DNA from: an uncultured Sphingomonadales bacterium
Lineage (GTDB): Bacteria > Pseudomonadota > Alphaproteobacteria > Sphingomonadales > Sphingomonadaceae
Assembly (NCBI GenBank): GCA_937898535.1
Contig: CALDKP010000201.1
Location: 1-5,662 of the forward strand
Direction of reading: 5' to 3'
Length of the DNA: 5,662 nucleotides
Shown here: piece after piece, positions 1 through 5,636 of the stretch
How the letters are laid out: the number at the start of each line of letters is the position of its first letter
Numbering within the stretch: position 1 is the stretch's first letter
Position numbers and translations under genes: made by a program
Notes under the pieces: model-generated
Databases searched by the model: none
What the model saw: only the letters and a program-made list of their open reading frames with translations
Told to the model about the DNA's origin: nothing

Positions 1-63
1 ACCGCCCTCGCCGCCGCGCCCGAAGGCGACGGCCAAACCGCGCAGGCGGTTATTCCCGGTTAA
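1..63 (+). CDS. C-terminal end of an unidentified protein (partial)
   Basis: Frame 1 is open from the window edge to a TAA at 61-63 and gives 20 residues rich in Ala, Gly and Pro, ending in QAVIPG. The codons are GC-rich in the third position, as in the neighbouring genes, which favours real coding sequence. The stop lies 21 bases before the convergent dxs stop codon, a normal tail-to-tail spacing. The fragment has no recognisable motif and looks like a low-complexity protein tail, so no function can be given. It could also be chance open frame, since 20 codons is short. Confidence 0.5.
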   Translation, partial: TALAAAPEGDGQTAQAVIPG

Positions 64-70
64 GTGTTGA

Positions 71-100
71 GAGCGCCGCGCGGGTTAAGCGCTGGCGCTC
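71..100. terminator. Possible stem-loop between convergent gene ends
   Basis: GAGCGCC at 71-77 is an exact inverted repeat of GGCGCTC at 94-100, giving a 7 bp GC-rich stem with a 16-base loop. It spans the space between the upstream gene's stop and the dxs stop, and its right arm lies in the last codons of dxs. No T-run follows on either strand, so it is not a standard intrinsic terminator. It could slow polymerase from both sides or be a chance product of GC-rich sequence. Confidence 0.22.
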
Positions 101-2016
101 GCTTCCTCCACGCCGGCGCTGTTGTGGCGCAGCGCCTTTAGCACGGTTTCGACGATCTGCGGGGCATTCAGGCCAGCCTCGTCATATTGCTTTTGCGGGC
201 TGTCATGTTCTTGGAACATGTCGGGCAGGCGCATTGTGCGGATTTTCAAGCCAGCGTCCATCAGGCCAGCATCGCTGGCGAGTGTCAGCACATGCGCGCC
301 AAGGCCGCCCACCGATGCCTCTTCGACCGTCACGACAACCTCATGCGTGGCGATCAGGTGGCGGATCATTTTTTCATCAAGTGGCTTTGCAAAGCGCAAG
401 TCGGCGACGGTGGTGCTCAGGCCCTTGGCATCCAGTGTCTCTGCCGCCTTCATCGCTTCGGCCAAACGCGTGCCGAGCGAGAGAATGGCGACCTTTTTAC
501 CTTCGCGGATGATCCGGCCTTTGCCGATTTCCAACTGCTGCGGCACTTCAGGCATCGCAACGCCGGTGCCATTGCCGCGTGGATAGCGGAACGCGATTGG
601 CCCGCTGTCGTGCAGGACGGCGGTGTAGGTCATGTGGACCAGTTCCGCTTCGTCTGCAGGCGACATGACGACCATATTGGGCAAGGTCGCCAAATAGGTA
701 ATGTCGAACGAACCCGCATGCGTGCTGCCATCGGCACCGACGAGGCCAGCGCGGTCAATGGCGAAGCGTACCGGCAAATTCTGGATCGCGACGTCGTGCA
801 CCACCTGGTCATAGGCGCGTTGCAGGAAGGTCGAGTAAATCGCGCAGAAGGGACGCATCCCCTGTGCCGCAAGTCCAGCCGCAAAGGTGACGGCATGTTG
901 TTCAGCGATGCCGACATCGAACGAGCGTTCGGGATGCGCGGCCGAGAATTTGTCGACGCCGGTGCCGCCCGGCATCGCGGCGGTTATCGCGCAAATCTTG
1001 GGGTCAGTTTCCGCCAGCTTGGCCAGCGTTTCACCAAAGACGTTTTGATAGGCTGGCGGACCGCCACCGGGGCCCTTGTCCTGCTTGCCCGTGACCACAT
1101 CGAATTTGACGACGCCATGATATTTGTCCGCCGACGCTTCGGCAGGGGCGTAACCCTTGCCCTTTTGCGTGACGACATGGATCAGCACGGGGCCTTCCGC
1201 ATTGTCGCGGACATTTTCGAGGACGGGGATCAGCTGGTCGAGATTATGGCCGTCGATGGGGCCAACATAATAAAAGCCAAGTTCTTCGAACAAGGTGCCG
1301 CCCATCGCCATGCCGCGTGCGAACTCTTCCGCCTTTGATGCGGCTGAATAGATGCGGCGCGACAGCTTTTTGGCGACTTTGCTCGCAAGGCTGCGCAGGC
1401 CGAGATATTCGCTGGAGGACACCAGACGCGACAAATAAGCCGACAGACCGCCAACGGGCGGCGCGATCGACATGTCATTGTCATTCAGGATGACGACCAG
1501 ACGGTTACCGGCGGCTTGGGCGTTGTTCATCGCCTCATAGGCCATGCCGGCCGACATTGAACCATCACCGATGACGGCTATCGCCTTGCCCGGTTTGCCC
1601 GCAATCTTGTTTGCGACCGCAAAACCCAGTGCGGCTGAAATAGAGGTTGAGCTATGTGCCGCGCCGAACGGATCATATTCGCTTTCGCTGCGCTTGGTGA
1701 AGCCCGAAAGCCCCCCGCCTGTACGCAAGGTGCGAATGCGGTCGCGGCGACCCGTCAGGATCTTGTGCGGATAGCATTGGTGGCCAACGTCCCAGACCAA
1801 ACGGTCATCAGGCGTGTTGAATACATAATGGATCGCAGTCGTTAGTTCGACGACGCCCAAGCCAGCGCCCAAATGGCCGCCGGTTACCGAAACTGCAGAT
1901 ATGGTTTCAGCGCGCAATTCATCCGCGAGCTGGCGAAGCTGCGACGCGGCAAGTTTGCGAAGGTCCGAGGGCACTTTAACCGTGTCGAGTAACGGCGTGT
2001 CTGGGGAATGTGTCAT
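85..2016 (-). CDS. dxs: 1-deoxy-D-xylulose-5-phosphate synthase (DXS)
   Basis: This cytoplasmic, thiamine-diphosphate-dependent enzyme condenses pyruvate and glyceraldehyde 3-phosphate to DXP with loss of CO2. That is the first step of the MEP isoprenoid pathway and also feeds thiamine and pyridoxal phosphate synthesis. The 643-residue product is of normal family length (about 620-640) and is full-length. Visible features are the GGHLGAGLG segment (about 46-54) with the conserved His48, the ThDP/Mg motif from GDG (150-152) to NDN (178-180), and a Gly/Pro linker near 315-322. The transketolase-like pyrimidine domain follows, with the catalytic-type Glu in GIAEQHAVT (Glu372), DGSTHAGSFD (429-438) and YPRGNGTG (478-485). 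The C-terminal transketolase domain starts near 505. The ATG start at 2016 is preceded by AAAAGGTGG (2038-2030), a good Shine-Dalgarno match with rather long spacing (13 bases). The gene starts 54 bases after the zur-like gene on the same strand, so read-through transcription is plausible. Confidence 0.98.
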   Translation of the reverse strand: MTHSPDTPLLDTVKVPSDLRKLAASQLRQLADELRAETISAVSVTGGHLGAGLGVVELTTAIHYVFNTPDDRLVWDVGHQCYPHKILTGRRDRIRTLRTGGGLSGFTKRSESEYDPFGAAHSSTSISAALGFAVANKIAGKPGKAIAVIGDGSMSAGMAYEAMNNAQAAGNRLVVILNDNDMSIAPPVGGLSAYLSRLVSSSEYLGLRSLASKVAKKLSRRIYSAASKAEEFARGMAMGGTLFEELGFYYVGPIDGHNLDQLIPVLENVRDNAEGPVLIHVVTQKGKGYAPAEASADKYHGVVKFDVVTGKQDKGPGGGPPAYQNVFGETLAKLAETDPKICAITAAMPGGTGVDKFSAAHPERSFDVGIAEQHAVTFAAGLAAQGMRPFCAIYSTFLQRAYDQVVHDVAIQNLPVRFAIDRAGLVGADGSTHAGSFDITYLATLPNMVVMSPADEAELVHMTYTAVLHDSGPIAFRYPRGNGTGVAMPEVPQQLEIGKGRIIREGKKVAILSLGTRLAEAMKAAETLDAKGLSTTVADLRFAKPLDEKMIRHLIATHEVVVTVEEASVGGLGAHVLTLASDAGLMDAGLKIRTMRLPDMFQEHDSPQKQYDEAGLNAPQIVETVLKALRHNSAGVEEASASA

Positions 2017-2070
2017 AAATTAAGCTTAGCCACCTTTTATCGGGCTGTCGAACGGGTAATTGCGCCTGCG

Positions 2071-2529
2071 TTATCCGCAATCGGCGCATTTCCCGCGGAC
2101 TTCGATGACGGGGCGAACCTCCGCAAAACCGGCATGTTCGGCCGCTGCACGAACATTCATGGTTAGCGTATCGTCATCAATATGTGTGGCGGTGCCGCAG
2201 CTGTCGCAGATCAGGAAAATGCAGTCGTGCAGGCAGCCGGGATGCGAGTTGGCAAGATAGGCGTTCGCGCTTTCAACGCGGCGCGCAAGGTTGGTCGTCA
2301 CGAACAGATCGAGTATCCGGTACACGCTGTTGGGTGCAACGCGCTTGCCGCGTTTTTGCGAAACCAGATCGGCAATATCATAAGCCGATGCCGGTTTTTC
2401 AAATGTGGCGAGCACTGCGAAGATATCCGCGCGCATATCGGTCCACTGCTCGCCCGCCTCGACCAAAGCCGATTCTGCGGCATGGGCAAGCGACGCGCCT
2501 GCATGCTCGTGATGATTATGAACTGCCAT
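2071..2529 (-). CDS. zur: Fur-family regulator, Zur-like (zinc uptake regulator)
   Basis: This is a 152-residue cytoplasmic metal-dependent DNA-binding repressor of the Fur family. A winged-helix domain spans about 25-85, with a recognition-helix region of the family type (VAPNSVYRILDLF, 64-76). The dimerisation and metal domain follows. Two CxxC pairs, Cys108/Cys111 (CDSCG) and Cys148/Cys151 (CADCG), are the Fur/Zur structural zinc site, and His96, Cys99, His101 and Cys103 fall where the Zur regulatory zinc ligands cluster. The ending GFAEVRPVIEVRGKCADC resembles E. coli Zur more than Fur or PerR. The protein stops one residue after the last Cys, lacking the C-terminal tail of E. coli Zur. 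The N-terminus is His-rich (HNHHEH, 4-9). No clear Shine-Dalgarno precedes the ATG at 2529, and the frame is open back to the merC stop without an obvious ATG or GTG. Zinc specificity is inferred from the residues; Fur-family membership is near certain. Confidence 0.88.
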   Translation of the reverse strand: MAVHNHHEHAGASLAHAAESALVEAGEQWTDMRADIFAVLATFEKPASAYDIADLVSQKRGKRVAPNSVYRILDLFVTTNLARRVESANAYLANSHPGCLHDCIFLICDSCGTATHIDDDTLTMNVRAAAEHAGFAEVRPVIEVRGKCADCG

Positions 2530-2571
2530 GTTGATGATGTAGGCTTTGACAGCCAGCCGGTCAATTGCCCG

Positions 2572-2937
2572 TCAGGCAGATGCGCGGTGGTTCAGGAAAT
2601 GTCCTAGCGCGAGGCAGATGACGCCCATTACGGTCCAGACAATCTCCATCAATCCATGTGGCAGCGTCAATGCGCCCGCCATCATGCCAATGCCCGCTGC
2701 GCCAACGATAGCTGGCGTAAACAGTCCATGATCCCAAAATCCCTTACCAAGTGCCAATACGCCGAAGAGAATGGCCAGCAACAGGCCGGTTTCATGAATG
2801 ACCGAGTTGAGCAAAAAACCGCTCGCCGATGCCAGAAAGGCCAGCAAAAGCGTGGTGACAAGGCAATGCACAAGGCACAGGCCAGCAATGCTTAAGCCAA
2901 GCCCGTCCCACCGCCATTTTTTCCATGCCTGCGTCAT
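2572..2937 (-). CDS. MerC-domain small membrane protein, possible metal transporter
   Basis: This is a 121-residue inner-membrane protein with about four predicted hydrophobic helices (roughly 13-36, 41-63, 74-92 and 97-116) and a basic N-terminus (KKWRW). Helix 1 carries CLVHC (Cys21, His24, Cys25), which resembles the Cys/His site in the first helix of MerC mercury transporters. Further His residues lie at 48, 70, 94, 113 and 117. No merA, merT, merP or merR is nearby, so a mercury-resistance role is unlikely. The next gene, 42 bases downstream on the same strand, is the Zur-like regulator, which points to zinc or another soft metal. The ATG at 2937 has only a weak ribosome site (AGGG, about 10 bases upstream). 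The family call rests on topology and the CxxHC motif and is fairly confident; the substrate is an inference. Confidence 0.75.
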   Translation of the reverse strand: MTQAWKKWRWDGLGLSIAGLCLVHCLVTTLLLAFLASASGFLLNSVIHETGLLLAILFGVLALGKGFWDHGLFTPAIVGAAGIGMMAGALTLPHGLMEIVWTVMGVICLALGHFLNHRASA

Positions 2938-2961
2938 TGCGGCCGCCCTACACCGATTCGT

Positions 2962-2979
2962 TAGACGTTACAACATTAC
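2962..2979. promoter_or_regulatory. Candidate Zur-box-like operator
   Basis: The core at 2965-2976 reads ACGTTACAACAT, differing at two of twelve positions from the palindrome ATGTTATAACAT typical of alphaproteobacterial Zur sites. The extended 18-base site matches GTAATGTTATAACATTAC at 13 positions, with the right half (CATTAC) intact and the left half degraded. It lies 25-42 bases upstream of the merC-like start, where it could overlap that promoter, and also in front of ctaA on the other strand. Its position beside a zur-like operon supports autoregulation. The consensus is recalled from family knowledge and the match is imperfect. Confidence 0.38.
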
Positions 2980-3063
2980 ATCGCATAAATTGCAGCCATT
3001 ATGACCATTTTTGCAACCTCTGTCCGCTTGCAGCTTGCTGAAATCAGGGGCATATCGCGGCTC

Positions 3064-4122
3064 ATGAATAAAGCTCCTCATTCTGGCACCGCAGCCAGCC
3101 AGCCCGCGTCACACCCTCAGGCACTGATTACATGGCTTATGGGCGTCGCGGTTCTCGTCTTTGCGATGGTGGTTGTCGGCGGAATTACGCGTCTGACCGA
3201 ATCGGGCCTGTCGATTACCGAATGGAAACCGATCACGGGTACCTTGCCCCCGTTGAACGAGGCCAGCTGGCTCTCCGAATTTGAAAAGTATAAACAGATC
3301 CCCGAATATACCGAGATTAACGGTCCGGCGGGCATGACGCTTGCGGAGTTCAAATTCATCTATTTCTGGGAATGGGTGCACCGCTTGCTAGGGCGCGTCA
3401 TCGGATTGGCATTTGCGCTGCCGCTGGCGTGGTTTTGGATCAAGCAGGCGATCCCGAGCGGTTACAAGCCTCGGTTGCTCGCTTTGCTTGCGCTGGGTGG
3501 CCTGCAGGGCACCATTGGTTGGTGGATGGTGTCATCGGGCCTGTCCGCGCGCACCGATGTCAGCCATTACCGGCTTGCGGTCCATCTTTTGACAGCGCTG
3601 ATTATCTTGGGCGGTCTTGTTTGGACTGCGCTGGATCTAAAGGAACTGACGAAGAATCCATCGGCAAGGCCCGCGCGCATCACGGGCTTTGCGGGCAGCA
3701 TCTTGGCGATATTATTTATACAGCTGCTCTTTGGTGCATGGGTTGCTGGCTTGAATGCCGGATATGTCGCCAACACATGGCCATTGATGAACGACCGCTT
3801 CTATCCCGATGGCGTGGATACCGCCAAGGGTGCGTTTTATGCTTTGGTCAATGATCCCTATCTCACCCATTTTGTCCATCGCTGGTGGGCGTGGGTCGCG
3901 GTGATTGCGCTGATCCTGATGGCACGGCGGGTCAAGAAAGCCGGCGTTCGTGCGGCATCGGTCGCTATCCATAGCGCGTTCGGCGTCCAGATGCTGCTGG
4001 GCATTGCCACCGTGATGACGGGGGTCAACATCGTCCTTGCCGTTTCGCATCAGGCGGTCGGCGCCCTTTTGGTCGCGGCAACGGTCTGGGGCGCGCATGT
4101 CTTGGGACGGGACACAGCCTAA
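3064..4122 (+). CDS. ctaA: Heme A synthase (CtaA/COX15, type II)
   Basis: This integral inner-membrane enzyme oxidises the C8 methyl of heme O to a formyl group, giving heme A for aa3-type cytochrome oxidase. With the start at 3064 it has 352 residues, and eight hydrophobic helices can be drawn (about 20-40, 98-125, 137-160, 168-192, 206-230, 268-289, 299-321 and 322-348). The four conserved heme-ligand His are visible: His106 (WVHRLLGR), His174 (HYRLAVH), His272 (FVHRWWAW) and His329 (VSHQAVG). VVVGGITRLTESGLSITEWKP is a family hallmark. The protein has no Cys, consistent with the type II class, which lacks the loop cysteine pair of Bacillus-type CtaA. An in-frame ATG at 3001 would add 21 residues, but it has no ribosome site and the extra residues do not look like the family. 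The ATG at 3064 has AGGGG at 3046-3050 and gives the expected short polar N-terminus before helix 1. The gene stands alone between divergent merC and downstream rplM. Confidence 0.96.
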   Translation: MNKAPHSGTAASQPASHPQALITWLMGVAVLVFAMVVVGGITRLTESGLSITEWKPITGTLPPLNEASWLSEFEKYKQIPEYTEINGPAGMTLAEFKFIYFWEWVHRLLGRVIGLAFALPLAWFWIKQAIPSGYKPRLLALLALGGLQGTIGWWMVSSGLSARTDVSHYRLAVHLLTALIILGGLVWTALDLKELTKNPSARPARITGFAGSILAILFIQLLFGAWVAGLNAGYVANTWPLMNDRFYPDGVDTAKGAFYALVNDPYLTHFVHRWWAWVAVIALILMARRVKKAGVRAASVAIHSAFGVQMLLGIATVMTGVNIVLAVSHQAVGALLVAATVWGAHVLGRDTA

Positions 4123-4130
4123 ACGCAGAC

Positions 4131-4144
4131 GGTATCATTATACC
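4131..4144. other. Short perfect inverted repeat after ctaA
   Basis: GGTAT (4131-4135) and ATACC (4140-4144) are exact inverted repeats separated by CATT, 9 bases after the ctaA stop. The stem is short and no T-run follows, so it is a poor terminator. It could be a weak hairpin, a small operator or chance. Confidence 0.2.
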
Positions 4145-4167
4145 CGTCGTAAAACCCTTGCTTTTGC

Positions 4168-4196
4168 TTGACTATTGGCCGGTTCATCGCCATTGG
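4168..4196 (+). promoter_or_regulatory. Candidate promoter for rplM-rpsI
   Basis: TTGACT at 4168-4173 matches the -35 consensus at five of six positions. A 17-base spacer leads to CATTGG (4191-4196), a poor -10 hexamer. It lies about 70 bases before the rplM start, which is compatible with the untranslated leader of a ribosomal protein operon. The -35 element is convincing and the -10 is not, so the exact start of transcription is uncertain. Confidence 0.33.
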
Positions 4197-4247
4197 CACC
4201 GCTTCGCGTGCAGGATCCTCTGTGATTCTGTGCAACACTAAAATTTC

Positions 4248-4255
4248 GAAAGGTG
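4248..4255 (+). promoter_or_regulatory. Ribosome binding site that decides the rplM start
   Basis: GAAAGGTG lies 9 bases before the ATG at 4265, with AAAGG as the pairing core. An in-frame GTG at 4253-4255 lies inside this element. It cannot serve as the start while the element acts as the Shine-Dalgarno sequence, and it has no site of its own. This favours ATG 4265. Confidence 0.75.
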
Positions 4256-4264
4256 CGATTAGCG

Positions 4265-4744
4265 ATGAAAACGCTATCCAGAGTTACGAAATCGATCCGT
4301 CCACAGGACGTCGAGAAATCGTGGATCCTCATTGACGCAGAAGGTTTGGTTGTTGGCCGTGTTGCCAGCCTTATCGCCAACATCCTGCGTGGTAAGACCA
4401 AGCCAAGCTACACCCCGCACGTTGATTGCGGCGACCATGTTGTTGTCATCAATGCCGACAAGGTAAAGTTCACCGGCAAGAAGTTGACCGACAAGGTTTA
4501 CTATCGCCACACCGGTTACATCGGTGGGATCAAGGGCATCACGGCTGGTAAGGTACTTGATAGCAAGTTCCCTGAGCGCGTCCTTGAAAAGGCCGTTGAG
4601 CGCATGGTTCCACGCGGTCCTTTGGGTCGTGCCCAAATGCGCGCGCTGCATCTGTATAATGGTCCCGAGCATCCGCATGCCGGCCAACAGCCAACGACGC
4701 TCGACGTCGCTTCCATGAACCGCAAGAACAAGGTGGGTGCATAA
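4265..4744 (+). CDS. rplM: 50S ribosomal protein L13
   Basis: L13 is an early-assembling protein of the large ribosomal subunit that binds 23S rRNA. The 159-residue product is full-length and slightly longer than E. coli L13 (142), as is common in alphaproteobacteria, with a basic N-terminal extension. Conserved segments are DAEGLVVGRVAS (24-35), YTPHVDCGDHVVVINADKV (49-67), YYRHTGYIGGIK (79-90), AVERMVPRGPLGRAQMR (110-126) and the signature YNGPEHPHAGQQP (131-143). The end, MNRKNKVGA, is close to relatives. The start at ATG 4265 is chosen from the ribosome site at 4248-4255. Its stop codon shares one base with the rpsI start (TAATG), which implies translational coupling of the pair. Confidence 0.98.
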   Translation: MKTLSRVTKSIRPQDVEKSWILIDAEGLVVGRVASLIANILRGKTKPSYTPHVDCGDHVVVINADKVKFTGKKLTDKVYYRHTGYIGGIKGITAGKVLDSKFPERVLEKAVERMVPRGPLGRAQMRALHLYNGPEHPHAGQQPTTLDVASMNRKNKVGA

Positions 4745-5235
4745 TGTCTGAAACTGCAAATTCGCTCGCTGATCTCGAAACCTTGGGCGCCGACGTTCAG
4801 GCACCAGTGCAGATCGCTGCTGTCGTTCGCGAACAGGAAATTGATGCGCAAGGTCGCGCTTATGCAACTGGCCGTCGTAAGGACGCGGTTGCACGCGTTT
4901 GGTTGAAGCCAGGCACCGGCAAGATTGTCGTCAATGGCCGTGATCAGGAAATTTACTTCGCACGTCCTTCGCTGCGTCTCGTCATCAACCAGCCGTTCGG
5001 TGTCACCGAGCGTACGGGTCAATATGACGTCATCGCAACCGTCAAGGGCGGTGGCCTTTCGGGTCAGGCTGGCGCGGTCAAGCATGGCATCGCACAGGCA
5101 CTGTCGAAGTATGAGCCACTGCTGCGCAGCGCTGTGAAGTCGGAAGGCTTCCTGACCCGCGATAGCCGCGTTGTCGAGCGTAAGAAATACGGCAAGGCCA
5201 AGGCACGTAAGAGCTTCCAGTTCTCGAAACGTTAA
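4744..5235 (+). CDS. rpsI: 30S ribosomal protein S9
   Basis: S9 is a small-subunit protein whose C-terminal tail reaches the P-site tRNA. The 163-residue product has an acidic, low-conservation N-terminal extension of about 36 residues, found in alphaproteobacterial S9 but absent from E. coli (130 residues). The conserved core begins at YATGRRKDAVARV (40-52), with GTGKIVVNGRD (57-67), the GGGLSGQAGAVKHGIAQAL segment (102-120) and LTRDSRVVERKKYGKAKARKSFQFSKR at the end. The final SKR is the conserved tRNA-contacting tail. Translation starts at an ATG overlapping the rplM stop by one base, so ribosomes probably reinitiate. The terminator at 5280-5309 ends the operon. Confidence 0.98.
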   Translation: MSETANSLADLETLGADVQAPVQIAAVVREQEIDAQGRAYATGRRKDAVARVWLKPGTGKIVVNGRDQEIYFARPSLRLVINQPFGVTERTGQYDVIATVKGGGLSGQAGAVKHGIAQALSKYEPLLRSAVKSEGFLTRDSRVVERKKYGKAKARKSFQFSKR

Positions 5236-5248
5236 GAATATTCAGAAA

Positions 5249-5268
5249 CGCAAGGGTTTACCCTTGCG
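5249..5268 (+). other. Perfect 8 bp stem-loop after rpsI
   Basis: CGCAAGGG (5249-5256) and CCCTTGCG (5261-5268) form a perfect 8 bp stem with a TTTA loop, 13 bases after the rpsI stop. No T-run follows, so it is unlikely to terminate by itself. It may protect the 3' end of the ribosomal mRNA from exonucleases after Rho or intrinsic termination downstream, or act as part of a tandem terminator. Confidence 0.55.
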
Positions 5269-5279
5269 GACTGTTAGGG

Positions 5280-5309
5280 AAGGGCGGCTCCGTTGGGGCC
5301 GCCTTTTTT
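5280..5309 (+). terminator. Rho-independent terminator of rplM-rpsI
   Basis: The arms at 5283-5291 (GGCGGCTCC) and 5295-5303 (GGGGCCGCC) make a 9 bp GC-rich stem with one G-T pair and a GTT loop. Six T residues follow at 5304-5309, and A5280, A5281 and G5282 can extend pairing into them. This is a textbook intrinsic terminator, placed 45 bases after the rpsI stop and 37 bases before the next start codon. Confidence 0.92.
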
Positions 5310-5346
5310 CGTTGTTCAACAGCGCTTTAACGGGCACATACCGATC

Positions 5347-5636
5347 ATGATCAAATATATCCTTATTGCTTTGTTCCTTGCGCTCGTTGGTTCCGGCTTA
5401 TGGTTCTGGAACAAAAGTGATCCCCAAAAGCTCGATTTTGCGGACCGGTGGGCGCTGGGCGCGGCCGAGTTTGATGGAACGCCTGTGACGGCGATCGCTT
5501 ATGGAACCGACGCGCGGCAGAAGCTGGATATCTATGCACCTGAAGGCAATGCGTCCGCACCTCACCCCGTCCTCATCTTCTTTCACGGTGGCGCGTGGCG
5601 CGATGGCGAGCGCGAAGGCCCCGCGCAGTTGCGGCA
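5347..5636 (+). CDS. Alpha/beta hydrolase, probable esterase (partial, 3' end missing)
   Basis: The ATG at 5347 opens a frame giving 96 genuine residues before adapter sequence begins. Residues 4-21 form one hydrophobic segment after a Lys, which is either a signal peptide or an N-terminal membrane anchor. The sequence then runs IAYGTDARQKLDIYAP (50-65) and HPVLIFFHGGAWRDGER (73-89). The HGGAW motif (80-84) is the oxyanion-hole element of HSL/BD-FAE-type alpha/beta hydrolases and kynurenine-formamidase-like esterases. The catalytic Ser (GxSxG), Asp and His would lie in the missing part, so activity and substrate cannot be judged. No strong ribosome site is seen before the ATG. The gene lies just past the rpsI terminator, so it probably has its own promoter. 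Confidence 0.85.

Noticed and set aside
187..1338. Long plus-strand open frame of 383 codons opposite dxs
   Set aside because: It is fully antisense to dxs, which carries clear catalytic motifs. Its translation is rich in His, Arg, Asp and Gln with no domain pattern, typical of a mirror frame of a GC-rich gene.
2182..2607. Plus-strand open frames opposite the zur-like gene
   Set aside because: They are antisense to the regulator with its CxxC motifs, and none has a ribosome site or recognisable protein features.
2572..2937. Mercury-resistance operon
   Set aside because: Only a MerC-like membrane protein is present. The neighbouring regulator is of the Fur/Zur family rather than MerR, and no reductase or periplasmic mercury protein is nearby.
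3372..3854. Plus-strand open frame of 160 codons inside ctaA
   Set aside because: It overlaps the core of ctaA in another frame, including conserved His regions, and its translation is an out-of-frame shadow.
4253..4264. GTG start for L13 at 4253
   Set aside because: The GTG lies within the Shine-Dalgarno element serving ATG 4265 and would add MRLA before a normal L13 N-terminus.
4274..4894. Minus-strand open frame of 206 codons across rplM and rpsI
   Set aside because: It lies opposite two unmistakable ribosomal protein genes and its translation shows no family features.
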